64,000 nt of DNA from Fragilariopsis cylindrus CCMP1102 (taxonomy: Eukaryota; Bacillariophyta; Bacillariophyceae; Bacillariales; Bacillariaceae). The notes beneath the pieces are model-generated. The model had not been told where the DNA came from. It did no database searches and worked only from the letters and a program-made list of their open reading frames with translations. A program made the translations under genes and the position numbers. Positions 43,906-54,702 of the stretch are shown here, piece after piece. The stretch is from contig FMBT01000322.1 in NCBI GenBank assembly GCA_900095095.1, positions 310,001-374,000 of the forward strand, read 5' to 3'. Numbering within the stretch: the first letter of the stretch is position 1; every line of letters starts with the position of its first letter.

Positions 43906-44749
43906 TATTACTATTATTATTATTATTATTATTACGTTTCTTTCTGTGAATTGTGAGACCTGAAGAAAGTTTGAAACCGCGGTTTTTCAAAATGAATGTT
44001 TGTGAGGATACAACATTGTGTAACATTGTTGTTAGTCTATTATTTGTGAATTCTGAAGGGATGACGTCATTTCATCCAAGGAAATACAGGTAGTATGCCA
44101 AAGACACAAGATCTCTCAGTTCGAGACAAAGCCCAAGAGGTTCGTTTCCAACAAAAATTGCTGTTGCAGGGTTCTCTGATCTACAGTACAACATTTTTTA
44201 AACCGCGTCAGTCAAACAATTTCTTTTACCCAGTTATTACGTCAAATATCGAGAAAGCCAATCACTGCGACCATCTGTTTAGAAAAGAACACATCAAATA
44301 TCGAGAAAGCCACTTCACTGCGACCATCTGTTTAAGAAGAACACGTACACAGGCACAATAAAGAATACGACAGAAGCTTGCTGGAATTGACTAAAACACG
44401 ACGACTGCCAGTGCACAAATATAGGACATGCCGGTTTGTATTATAAGATATTCAAAAATTTGACGCTCGTTTTGTACGTAATGTTTTGAAGTTATCATTT
44501 AAGAGAATTGCCGTTGTTGTCGTCGTGTACTGTATTGAATTTGAAAATCGATTTTTCACAATAATACGCGAGCGCGAGAGCGACAAGGCGCCAAAAAAAA
44601 AACGTTGTCAGTATCGGTTGACATCGACACAGCTGTTTTTCGTTTCTATCACCACCGACGTGGCGATCGATGCTGATTTATTTATTTATTTTGGCGCGAA
44701 GATACTAAGTCAAGTACTGTACAGTAAAAGTCTTACTTGTACACACAGA
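43906..44749. repeat. Intergenic with a ~52-bp tandem duplication
   Basis: TCAAATATCGAGAAAGCCA and the following CACTGCGACCATCTGTTT occur at 44242-44290 and again at 44294-44343. The ATT microsatellite near 43907-43935 is the leader of the preceding minus-strand gene. No gene is seen. Confidence 0.6.
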
Positions 44750-45460
44750 GGCGCGGCACCCCTTGAGGGGGGTGGGGGGTCAAATCCACTAATTAATTTA
44801 TACCAAATCCACTATTTTCAATAGTGAAATTTAAAAGGAATCCCTCCTTTCCTCCGTCCCCTCTTCTACCTCCACCTCTTCCGCTCCTCGACGTATCACC
44901 GTCTATCGGTGCCGCCCTACCAACTCGAACCACCGAAACCCTACACTATTGGCTTGGTATACCACTACGCTACACTAGTTAACTAATTTTTATTATACCA
45001 TATCAGATGATATTTTGTACTTAGACTTTAGTTTTACCCGATAATCAAGTAAAATAACACGTAATACGCGTAAATAACACGTACGCCGAAAATAACACGT
45101 AAATAACGCGACAATACAAAACAGTGACGTAAATAACACGTATTACAATCATCGCCTTACGGCTTCCAAAGAGATCTTTTATATACATGTTCGGTGCAGT
45201 GTAACAGGTGATCGACGCACAGATTTGACAGACGGTGCGAAGTGATGCACCATCCGTCAATCCGTGTCGTCTCATGTCGTGGTTGGGTGTGTGTTGCGAC
45301 AGAATATTATTTAAAATGGTGCATGTCGTGGTTGGGTGTTGCGCGAGAATATAAAATACGCGAAAATACGCGTTAAAAAATAGTGGATTTGAAGTGCGCG
45401 TTTTGGTGGATTTGGTCGATTTTAGTGGTGGATTTGTCCTAGGACCCTTGAGGGGCAAGA
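44750..45460. mobile_element. Candidate non-autonomous DNA element (MITE-like)
   Basis: The two ends are imperfect inverted repeats. The left end begins CCCCTTGAGGGG near 44758, followed by CAAATCCACTA and later ACCAAATCCACTATTTT. The right end, read in reverse, begins GCCCCTCAAGGG near 45457 and continues with ACAAATCCACCACTA, ACCAAATCCACC and CAAATCCACTATTTTTT. The interior has no coding capacity. It holds AATAACACG tandem words (45051-45145) and a doubled TGTCGTGGTTGGGTGT (45266-45345). A tRNA-like promoter lies within. No clear target-site duplication is visible. Confidence 0.55.
44910..44975 (-). ncRNA. tRNA-like pol III promoter (A and B boxes)
   Basis: On the minus strand, TAGCGTAGTGG at 44972-44962 fits an A box and GGTTCGAGTTGG at 44931-44920 fits the start of a B box, about 31 bases apart. 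The T arm does not pair well and no anticodon arm is convincing. This is read as a tRNA-derived, SINE-like head or tRNA relic rather than a working tRNA gene. Confidence 0.45.
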
Positions 45461-45898
45461 CGATTTATTAAGTCAACACGCGCACTTTAACTAACTTTGA
45501 AGAAGAACCTTCTTCGCGCGTCAAATGAACCGAGTGACGCACCTCCAGTATTGATATTTTTTGTAACCCAAACCCTAACTTTTCACCCGATAGGGTGTGC
45601 GAATCAAGTCGAGTAAGCAGTAATTAAATAAAAAGCAAGAATGAAGTGTGATGCCAAAAATGCATTACTGATACAAATAACTTAGTTCAGTAAATAAATA
45701 AATAGCTGAGAGAAACTTCAAGCAAGAGCTTTTAGAATCCAAGATCAGGAATTACTGCATTCCCATATGTAAACTTGGAATAAAAGTAGTCATCTCATAC
45801 GACGAACATGACGGCGATCATGGCAATAACGACGACGACAATCCATCCATCCGTCCATTTGGAGCGTCCCTCAACAATCTCATAAAAAAAAATAAAAA
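45461..45898. other. Upstream region of the BTB gene
   Basis: This is a short AT-rich spacer with an AAATAAATAAATA stretch near 45694 and A-runs directly before the ATG. No gene is seen. Confidence 0.5.
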
Positions 45899-46816
45899 AT
45901 GCAACAAGAAAAGGATATTCTTCAAAACGAAATTGAGACTATGAATAATTCTATTACAAGTAACGATGATCCAATTATTGAAATTGATGCAGGAGGAAAG
46001 ATAATCAGAGCACGTCGTAGTACTCTCACTCTTGCTCCTGATACGACGTTTTCGTCTATATTTAGTGAAAATTGGACCCAAAATGACCGTGTTTTCTTAG
46101 ATCATGATCCAGAATTGATTGAAATAATTGTGAATTCTCTTCGTGCGAAGAATATTGAAGATCCATCGAATCCGATGAAATCGCTAACGATTCCGGACGG
46201 GAAAAAGGAAGAATTCGAACTTCTTCTACGATATTTTGGTTTATCCGATTTTTTCTATCCATCTCCAGTATTTCTTCCTTTTGATATTGGTAAAATTGAA
46301 GTTGTGCAACCTCACGGTTCACCTGTCGTCGTCACTAAAAGTGAGTCGAAGATTCGATTTTCTCACAATGTATCGATAAACAGCGATTACTTTGCAACAT
46401 GCAAACCATCTCTCAATTCTTCAGGAGAAGGAATTTTCTGGAAGATAACTATCGATACGCTTAACCCTGCTCATCATTGGTTGTTTCTTGGTATTATTGG
46501 TAATCTTAATCCATCAATTTTTAGTAGTTGGAAAGACTCGACTGCTTACGGATTGGGGGGTGAGTGCGCTGTGAAGAATGGAATATATGAAGATTCTGAA
46601 ATCGAACGTTTGTCTCAAGGCGATTGTATTTATTTTCATTTGAAATCGAACAAACTGACCATGTTGAATGCCGAAAAGAATCTAAAGACAGTCATTGATA
46701 TTGATACAACAGTTTCCGATACATACTATATCAATTTCAATTTCTATAGTCCTGATACCAAGATTTCACTTGAACCATTGACTGAAGACGAATGTGAACG
46801 CATGCTTGAAAACTAA
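45899..46816 (+). CDS. BTB (T1/KCTD-type) protein with SPRY-like C-terminus
   Basis: This is a 305-residue protein with an ATG start in an A-rich leader. Residues ~24-115 form a BTB/T1 fold: IIEIDAGGKIIRARRSTLT, then FSSIFSENW, FLDHDPELIEIIVNSLR and ELLLRYFGL. These match the order of KCTD-type BTB domains, which oligomerise and can recruit cullin-3 ubiquitin ligases. Residues ~148-295 resemble a B30.2/SPRY sandwich: FWKITIDTLNPAHHWLFLGII, YGLGGECAVKNG, LSQGDCIYFHLKSNKLTML and INFNFYSP. SPRY domains bind protein partners, so a substrate adaptor is plausible. Both assignments rest on motif reading. The gene is intact and intronless. Confidence 0.75.
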   Translation: MQQEKDILQNEIETMNNSITSNDDPIIEIDAGGKIIRARRSTLTLAPDTTFSSIFSENWTQNDRVFLDHDPELIEIIVNSLRAKNIEDPSNPMKSLTIPDGKKEEFELLLRYFGLSDFFYPSPVFLPFDIGKIEVVQPHGSPVVVTKSESKIRFSHNVSINSDYFATCKPSLNSSGEGIFWKITIDTLNPAHHWLFLGIIGNLNPSIFSSWKDSTAYGLGGECAVKNGIYEDSEIERLSQGDCIYFHLKSNKLTMLNAEKNLKTVIDIDTTVSDTYYINFNFYSPDTKISLEPLTEDECERMLEN

Positions 46817-47133
46817 CTATCGATCATGGGTGGGGTAAAAGAATAAAATAAAATAAAATAATGAAGTGATTATAATATAATATACCGTTCGTCCAGTAAA
46901 AAAACTAGCTGCAATAGACGCTTCATTAATATAACAATGGTAGACACTTACTTCTGTAGCTATTACTACTTTATCGTTATCTACAGTATTACTATTATTT
47001 AATCTTGATTTTAGTTTTAGTTTTAATTTGATTACGACAAGTATATTATTCCGTCATTCATTCGTTCGTTCATTCCTTCATTCATTTGTACGTTTGTTCA
47101 TTACATTCTTCATTCATTCTATTCTTCATTCAT
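46817..47133. other. Convergent intergenic region
   Basis: TTCATTCATT runs at about 47050-47145 separate the BTB gene from the convergent DUF4239 gene. No gene is seen. Confidence 0.6.
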
Positions 47134-48886
47134 TCATTCATTACTATTCTTCATGTTATTTATTGAACTACTTGAATTGGAACCTGAACTTGAACTTGAA
47201 CTTGTAGATGGAAAATTATTTTGTTGGGCTTTTATAGTAATTCCATGTGTTCTAGCATATAATTCTTTTTCTAAACCACGAACCATTACTTTTAAGACTG
47301 AATCGACATTGTAGGCACCACCTGATTGTCTCCATAATTCACCGACGACACGTAATGTTAAGACAATACCGGATGTCATGATACCAAAAAGTAATCCTTC
47401 AATTGTTAAGATATTATATCCACCAATACTTTGTGTCCCCGCACCTAGGAGAGGAAAGGAAATTAATTCTAATCCTGCTAATATCCAAAGTAAAACCATA
47501 TGTATCGTAGGTAATTTACGTTGTAATGCACCTAACCGTTTCGATCGTGCTTGTCGTAATGATTTTACTGTTTCATATATTGTTGATGGTACACCCACTG
47601 ATGTCTATTGTTTTTGTTGTTTGTTTTGTATTGTTTTGTAGTGTAGTGTGTTTGTATTTCGAGTAATAAAACGAAGAAGAAACGAATGAATAGAACGAAG
47701 AAGAACGTTAGTTAACAAAAGAAAAATGCTACAGGACGAAAAATGCTACAGGACGGAACGAATTGGAAATCGAACTCGAATTCAAAAGACAAACGACGAC
47801 GTAGACAACGATGACGTAGACGACTGCCACTAAAATACAACTCAAATACAGATACAAGTACAATTTAAAATTCAAGTTACCAAAACAATATAACCGATGT
47901 TACCGATATATATTACATATTACTGTACTTACTAAATACATTATCGTTTCTAATGGATCATCCATCGGTCGACTAGATAATAAGATCGCTGGATCTTTTT
48001 CTAATGCTTTTAAATCTGTTTGGATATATATATCCATACATTGTAAGACACGTTGATACATTGCTCTGCCCTGTGATACTAATGCCACTTGTTCTAATAA
48101 GGATTTTGCTTCGGTAACTTCATCAAATAAGGCATAATACACCATTTCTTGTTGTTGGTACATAAAATAATAAGTTTGTCCAACTAGAATTGAAAACAAT
48201 AATGATGCAACCGCTAAGAAATTTTGTACAAATTGTGACGAATCTTGTGATAAAACAGTAAAGACACCGGATTCGGTAAATAAAGAACCAAGCCATAATG
48301 ATAATCCTGGAAATAATAAAAATCCTATTATACCAGCTAATATCGATGGTACAATAATTCGAAAAAATGTTAACAACCCTAATTTTATTTTTCCTTTTAA
48401 GACATCATTCTCCGTAATATTAAATAATAATTTAGATTTGGATTGGAATTTGGATTGTTGTAATTTCTTATTTGATTTTGATTCATTTTCACTTGCGCCG
48501 TTTACAGACGATGATTCACTTGATGACGACATCATGAGAGCAGATGAATGTGATTGCGATTGTTGTGATGATGGAATATTAATATTACTATTTGTCTTCA
48601 ATAATAACTGAGACTGAGTAGTAGGCAACAGCTGCAGCTGAGTAGTTTGCAGCAGTATCGCTCGTCGTGAACTAGTACTACTACGCCGACGATGACGCTG
48701 CAGTTGCTGTTGCTGTTGCTTTTGTGTTTGTATTTGTGTTGTTTGAAATGCTGATACAACAACGACAAAGGATGATGATGTTGATGTTGATGATAACACC
48801 AGTACTAGTACAAGTAGAATCATCATGATCAGCCATGATGATGATGAGGATGAGGATGACTGCGACGATGACGATGACGATTTCAT
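47134..48886 (-). CDS. Plastid-targeted DUF4239 (bestrophin-like) membrane protein
   Basis: There are two exons, 48886-47933 and 47604-47134, giving ~474 residues. The N-terminus is a signal-type hydrophobic stretch (SWLIMMILLVLVLVLSS) followed by VVVSAFQ. The SAF phenylalanine matches the signal/transit junction used by diatoms for plastid import, and a Ser/Gln/Arg-rich transit-like region follows. The body matches DUF4239: two helices in exon 1 (FRIIVPSILAGIIGFLLFPG; NFLAVASLLFSILVGQTYYF), a long helical loop with the Q.EMVYYALFDEVTEAK block, and two more helices in exon 2 (MVLLWILAGLELISFPLLG; ILTIEGLLFGIMTSGIVLTL). The family is linked to bestrophin-like channels, but transport is unproven. 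A plastid envelope or thylakoid location is inferred. Confidence 0.85.
47605..47932 (-). other. Predicted intron in the DUF4239 gene
   Basis: The donor is TTA|GTAAGT and the acceptor is AACAATAG|ACATCA, a 328-nt phase-0 intron. It joins ...LETIMYL to TSVGVPSTIYETV and so unites the two halves of one DUF4239 domain. Without splicing, exon 1 ends at a stop about ten codons into the intron. Confidence 0.85.
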
Positions 48887-51147
48887 ATTTATTTATTTAT
48901 TTATGAAAAACTAAAACTAAAACTAAAACTAGTAGACAGTCTTTGCCTGCCTTGTTTATTGATGAGCGTTGATTTTGCTTTGCTTTGCTGTAAATGATAC
49001 GTGTACGTGTGACGTGTGTTGCTGTAAGTTACTCTACTGTACTGTCCTATAGAGTCCTAGTCCTGTACTATACTGTACTATACTGCTGTGCTGTGCTGTG
49101 TTGTGTTGTGCTGGATGTGTTGTTTTATTTTTGTTCTTGTTGTTGGTTTCTTGATACAGTTATCCTTCTTTTGGTTTTGCTTTTTTGTTTTTTGCCCTTC
49201 CGATTATTACAATTACAGTACCGATCGATCGATCTAGTAACCTGTTCTCTTGTGGCTGCTGTTGCTTGATGTGATGTGCGTGATGTACTGTACACGGGTA
49301 AATGAATGATCGCAACGTATTGAAGGATCCACGTACGCCGTACATACAGTCAATTTTACTGGTACTAACTTAGTTTCTGCCTTGATCCATTTTATGGATA
49401 TCGATAATTATCGAGATTGATTCCGAAAAGTCGAAATTGATTCCGACTTTTCGGAATTGGAATTCGGAATTGCTTCAACCAGGATTGGTTTGTTAATACC
49501 TTGCCTGTTTTACGCCGCGCGCCAGTACCAAGAAAGTACCATGCACTAGTGCCGAGGGCGAAGCACGAGGAACTACGTGGCATGGTACTTTCTGGGTACT
49601 GGCATTAAAACTGAAGGCAATGAACGAAGTCGAAGACTGAGGTTATTGTATGAAGTTTTATAAGGAAAACTGAAGCCATCCCTTTTGGCTGAAGTTTTCT
49701 GTAAACGCGGCATAAATTGGGAAGGTATGAGCGTACCCGTCCTGTTACGGGTTTGCAGCAAGGTACAAATACTAGTGCGATTGTGATTTTGCTAGCTACT
49801 ACCGGTATAGTAAATAATTAAATTAAATTAAATTATCTATCCATTTAAATTTACTGTATTGATTCTGTAATTGTTATTTTAATGCTTGTTTCGTGAGATA
49901 TTTAATTTAATTTTAGTATCGTCTGACAGATAGGTGCGTCAATCGGAGAAACACGACAAAAAATTTAAGATAAATAAATTATTGTCCCATCTCTTTTTGT
50001 ACCGATACACAATATTTCGTTATCTTGTATACAACCGATCTTTCTTGTATGTGTAACTATTTGAGTATACGACCTTAGCTATCTGTAGAGGTTCTCATTA
50101 TTAAAATCCGTCTATTAATAAAGAAGATCTGACGAGGCGGGTGTTGCCGAGGGGGTGCTTAAAAGAGAAAAGCTTCGTTGTTGTCGTTACTTTGAATTTT
50201 TAAATTATTTATTTTTTTAAATTTCCTTATGTAGAGCTCATTTTTATACCAGTATATGAATCAGTACCAAGACGTGTTTTTAGTACCAAGGCGAGTGTGC
50301 TTCAACGCGTAGTATCGTGTAGAGAAAGTACCAAGACGTGTTTTTAGTACCAGCGAGTGAGCTTCAACGCGTATTATCGCGCAGTACCATGAAAGTACCT
50401 AAAATCACTCGCGCTAGTATGGTACCGCGCTAAAAACGCGGAACAAGACGGGTACGTGGTTCGAGTTCAAATTCTTCACAGCAACATCTTTGTAGTCTCA
50501 AAATTGTTTAGTAGTCGATAGAGTCGAATAATAAAATCAAGTTGGCATGATGATGGCTTGCTTGTTAAGTTAACGTTGGCTACTACTAAGTTAGTAGAGG
50601 CGATTGCTTGCACATGCATTTTGCATTTGTTCACGCGGGACACAATTTACTACGGTATCATTCACAGCCAGTGAAGATGGGTGCTGCATGCTTGGGCCTT
50701 CTTGTCTACAGTACTACTCCAGAGGATACTATTATTAATAAGCTCTTCTTGTCGTTCGAAAGGGTTTCCTACAACTCGATTACCGATAGTAATAGGAACT
50801 CTCTGCTGAATGAATCAATCAATCAATTCAATCAATCAGGAGTCGTGTTTCATACTACCTTGAAAAATTGATCATCCTTCAAGGTTGTTCTTCCGTCTAA
50901 CTGACAAAAAACTTCGTACAGTACAAATAAATTCAAGCAAATTGTGTTGCTTCGAAAAATAATTAAATAACTACCGTAGTGATAAAAAAATACACTACAA
51001 TTTGACGACGACGACGACGACACCCTTTCTTTGCCTGCTGCAAACAACAACAACAACAACAACAATAACAATAACAATAACAATAAGCATTAAACACTGT
51101 TGCAGGAGGAAGGAAGGAACCCCCTTCAAAAAAATCACCATACAATA
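48887..51147. repeat. Intergenic with GTACC palindromes and tandem units
   Basis: At 49522-49544 and 49580-49602 two 23-base arms are inverted copies with one mismatch (CCAGTACCAAGAAAGTACC...). They enclose a 35-base loop. At 50263-50326 and 50327-50384 a ~64-base unit beginning AGTACCAAGACGTG is tandemly repeated, followed by AGTACCATGAAAGTACC, like the first arm. Near 50459 there is GTGGTTCGAGTT, a B-box-like word also found at 44.9 kb. The region could be a decayed small element. An 87-codon frame at 50608-50871 is not convincing. Confidence 0.6.
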
Positions 51148-53393
51148 ATGACGGCACTGAAGAGGAATAAGAAGGGTCGCGAGAGTCGTCATACAACGAC
51201 GACGACGACGACGAATCAGAAGGGAAATGATGTCGGAGCCATCATGGGCGGTGGCAGCGCAGTTGTTACCTTGTGGCAGTTTGTTAGTGGCCATACGACG
51301 AATCGAAATGGAAGATCATCAACAACAATAATAAAATGGATTGTAGTAATATCAGCAGTCGCATTATTTATACTTCGATTATTCATAAATAATGAATCAA
51401 TATTCAATAAAATAGACGACAACGGCAATTACGATTACGACTACTATTACAAATCATTAATTTCAATTCCTGCTGCAATAAGAACAAATAACAAAATTGC
51501 CGATGTCAATGCCGATGATGATGCTGATTTCAGTGTCAATTTTAATATAAATTTCAATACTCCACAGATTGTTATATTGGCGGGACCACATAAAACAGCA
51601 TCCACAACGTGAGTACTCACCTAACTTACTGTGTCGTTGTATTGTATTGTATTGTATTGTATGAATAATGCTGTGCTGCAACAGAAACAAATAAACAAAC
51701 AAACAAAAAATGCGAAATCACAATACGGTAGTGGTCTGTATCAAAACTCATCTAACCTCTGCCTTTCATTATAAACAATAGAATTCAAACATTTATGGTA
51801 CAATTAGCAGGTCAAACAGTCTCATTAGAAGGATGGAGTAAGCCACTACGATTCATTCATATCAATACGACAAATAATTTGCGTCCAAGTCCAACACATT
51901 TCAAACAATATCATGTCCCACATCCATCCAATCTAGATTGGGTCTGGCCATTGAATTCCAATAATCGAACTAGGAATGAAGCAGTGGAAATTGCTGGGAT
52001 TAAAATTGGTCGACCATCGAAATTTTATGCTCCATTATTAGCATGGATTACCGGACGACGAAGTAACAAATTTCTGGATAAAACAAAACGTAAACGTGGT
52101 TATAATACTGATACTAGAGCTACACAAAAACGTGTCTTGAACTATTATCGTGATTTATTTCAAAATGTTTGGAATGCTAATACTGAGAATGACAATATAT
52201 ACGAATACGACGGCCATGACAACAACAATAACAATAACATCGATGATGGTACGACACCTCCACCTATATGGAAAAAAATTGTGTTTGGTGCAGAAGCATT
52301 TGATACATTCGTACATGATCTTCCTGTGGACGATAATGGCAACGTTGGCGGCAACGGCGGCAATAATAATACGTCATTAACAGGAGAAGATCTTCACATA
52401 TCACCATCTGCTAATAAGAGAATAAATCTATTATTAGATATAATGCCATGGTATGATAATAAGAATAAGGATACAAATACAAATGACAGCAGCAGCAGCA
52501 ACAATAACAACAATACTCGTCGTCGTCCGGAATTAACATTAGAGGATATTGAAGTGGTTGTGAATTATCGTACACCACGAATTAGTCATATGGTATCAAT
52601 TTGGCATCAACTTGGTCATGAAAAAACACTTCAAGAGTTTCTAATGTCTCCTGATAATGGACGTACTAGTACAAGACGTGCACTTGGACGCGGACATTAT
52701 CAATTGAATTCATTAGGACTAGCACTACAATTTGTTCGACGTGGAATAAAAACCACCATCCTGGATATGAAAGGTGTCCAAGAAAAGGAAGAGGCGGAAG
52801 AAGAACAACAACAACAACAACAGCAATATGGTGATGAAGACAAACACAACAATAATGAAAGTACTAATAATATATTAGAAATTGGAGGATTACAAGGTGT
52901 GATTGCATGTGATGTATTAAAAGTATCTAACATGTGTAATGATCGTGGTAAATTAATGATGAGTATTGATACGAAGAATAATGGTACGAATGAACAACCG
53001 GATAATGTAGCAATAGTAGACAAAAATAAAAAAGATGATAAATTGGAACGTAATCTGACAGAACAACAATTAAATGATATTGATGAAATAATTAATGACT
53101 ATGATTGTTATGTCTGGAAACATTTACAAAAATATAATAAGAAGGGTACACTACGAATATTATATCCATCAAAATCAAACATTGCTAATCTATATAATAA
53201 AACTGGTCCATGCAGGAACAGCGGAGGAACAACAGCAGACGACGACGACAACAATGGAAAAGAATTAACCTTTCAATCGATGCTCACTAAGATTGGTAAT
53301 ATTGCACGCGTCCCGTACAATGTCGACGACTACGACTCACCACCCCCTGCGGTTGTGGTTGCCGAGGATCCAACAGAGACAGAGACAAATTGA
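51148..53393 (+). CDS. Type II membrane sulfotransferase-like protein
   Basis: There are two exons, 51148-51608 and 51782-53393, giving ~690 residues. The start is the ATG of MTALKRNKK; an earlier TTG is rejected. A cytosolic basic N-terminus is followed by one membrane segment (~62-81, IIKWIVVISAVALFILRLFI), typical of Golgi enzymes. Splicing joins ILAGPHKTASTT to IQTFMVQLAG, rebuilding a 5'-phosphosulfate loop of the type H-K-T-x-[ST]-T-x-[IL]-Q. The later VVVNYRTPRISHMVSIWHQ fits the 3'-phosphate motif (Arg and Ser). Asn-, Asp- and Gln-rich insertions interrupt the catalytic part. Such enzymes move sulfate from PAPS to glycans or other acceptors in the Golgi. The acceptor is unknown; sulfated polysaccharides are an inference. 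Confidence 0.8.
51609..51781 (+). other. Predicted intron in the sulfotransferase-like gene
   Basis: The donor is ACAAC|GTGAGT and the acceptor is AAACAATAG|AATTCA, a 173-nt phase-2 intron. It falls inside the PAPS-binding loop, so correct splicing is needed to make the active site. It contains a GTATT repeat near 51640-51660. Confidence 0.85.
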
Positions 53394-54506
53394 TAGACAA
53401 TAAAATGACGATAGACTCTACTAGCACCAGTACTAGTAGCTGAATTTGTTTGTGATACGACAATGTGAATGCATACGGTACAAGTACAAGTAAGCCTGTC
53501 GTCTCTTACTTTAATAATAGTAATATTAATACTATAATAGAGTGTCTAAATTTCTTTAGTGACTCCGTTTTTTTTCACGTTTGTCGCATCCGTAGTAGCT
53601 CCATAGAAATAATGTTACAGAGATCGGCAAAGCGAATCGAGGAAGTAGATCGAGGGATCATCCTGTCCGACTGGTTGTTTTCTTCTGGAGATTCTGAACC
53701 CAGCAGAGCGGCAGATATCAGCTCAGCTAATCAGTCTTATATTGATATGGAAGCGGCACGACGACAGTAGTCTAACATGCCATTATATTTGAGAGACAAC
53801 GCTTAATTTTTAAGAACGGAAAAGAAAGCTAGGAATAATAATAAATGCACTTCATCATCATCAGCTACACCAGGCAGACATGGATGATTATCAGGTGGAT
53901 TGGTAGTCCATGGATGGATTGTCAGCATCGAACGAACCATCCATGAGGAACAAAATATCATGACTTTGAGAATTTGTATATTCTTCAATACTAATTGGCC
54001 ATAATATTACATTTGTATTTGATGAAGTCCAAATACAATTTTTTTGGAAAATAGGATAGGAATGTAATGAATCGAACCTCCAAAGATATCGATCTGTTTC
54101 ATACAAACTTATCAGACGAAGGATGTATTGTATCCTCTTTTGCAATTCTTGTGACGTTTCGAAATCCGACTCCATATTCATTCATTTGCATCTCTGTAAA
54201 AATTCACCAAAATGACCAGATTAGACCACACTTCTTCTTTCCTATCAACTGTAAGAAGTGATTCCTTATGAATCCTTTCTTGTATTAAACATACTAGTAT
54301 GAATGGAGGTTCAAGTAATTACATTCCCATTGTCATGTATATCGATGTAAAATAAAAAAGCGCATAACACATACTGTAACACCCTTTCGAATACACGGCG
54401 AAAACTTGTCTGCAGGACCAGGCAGAAAAAAATAATGTTTAGTCTAACAAGTCGGATTTGTTAGATAACAAATAGTCAATCAGGGGTAGTCAATACAGTA
54501 TGCGCG
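53394..54506. other. Intergenic with weak gene fragments
   Basis: A 96-codon minus frame at 53891-54181 reads LQKRIQYILRLISLYETDRYLW and then SHDILFLMDGSFDADNPSMD. It has protein-like composition but no family, and a stop lies directly before its ATG. It may be a remnant. A plus frame at 53465-53770 is weaker. Neither is called as a gene. Confidence 0.35.
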
Positions 54507-54645
54507 ATTTGGGGTGCGAGGTAAATCCATATATTTCAGTCAACATTTATTCACGCGATAAAGGGGATTCGATTATTTAATTATTTTGGTAGTAATTTTT
54601 CAAACGAAATTTGGGGTGCGAGGTAAATCCATATATTTCAGTCAA
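54507..54645. repeat. Exact 37-bp direct repeats, 102 bp apart
   Basis: The unit beginning ATTTGGGGTGCGAGGTAAAT is identical at 54507-54543 and 54609-54645. It sits ~60 bp beyond the stop of the minus-strand acidic protein gene. The lack of divergence suggests a recent duplication or constraint. Confidence 0.85.
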
Positions 54646-54702
54646 AATTTATGTTACATTTAATTTGTATCTTAATTTTCCTTTCATTTCATTTTGTTTC
54701 TG

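Noticed and set aside
44910-44975. Functional tRNA gene
   Set aside because: A and B boxes are present, but the T stem and anticodon arm do not fold convincingly.
53803-54181. Short minus-strand frames as one gene
   Set aside because: Two overlapping frames, a stop directly before the first ATG and no family; mentioned only as a possible remnant.
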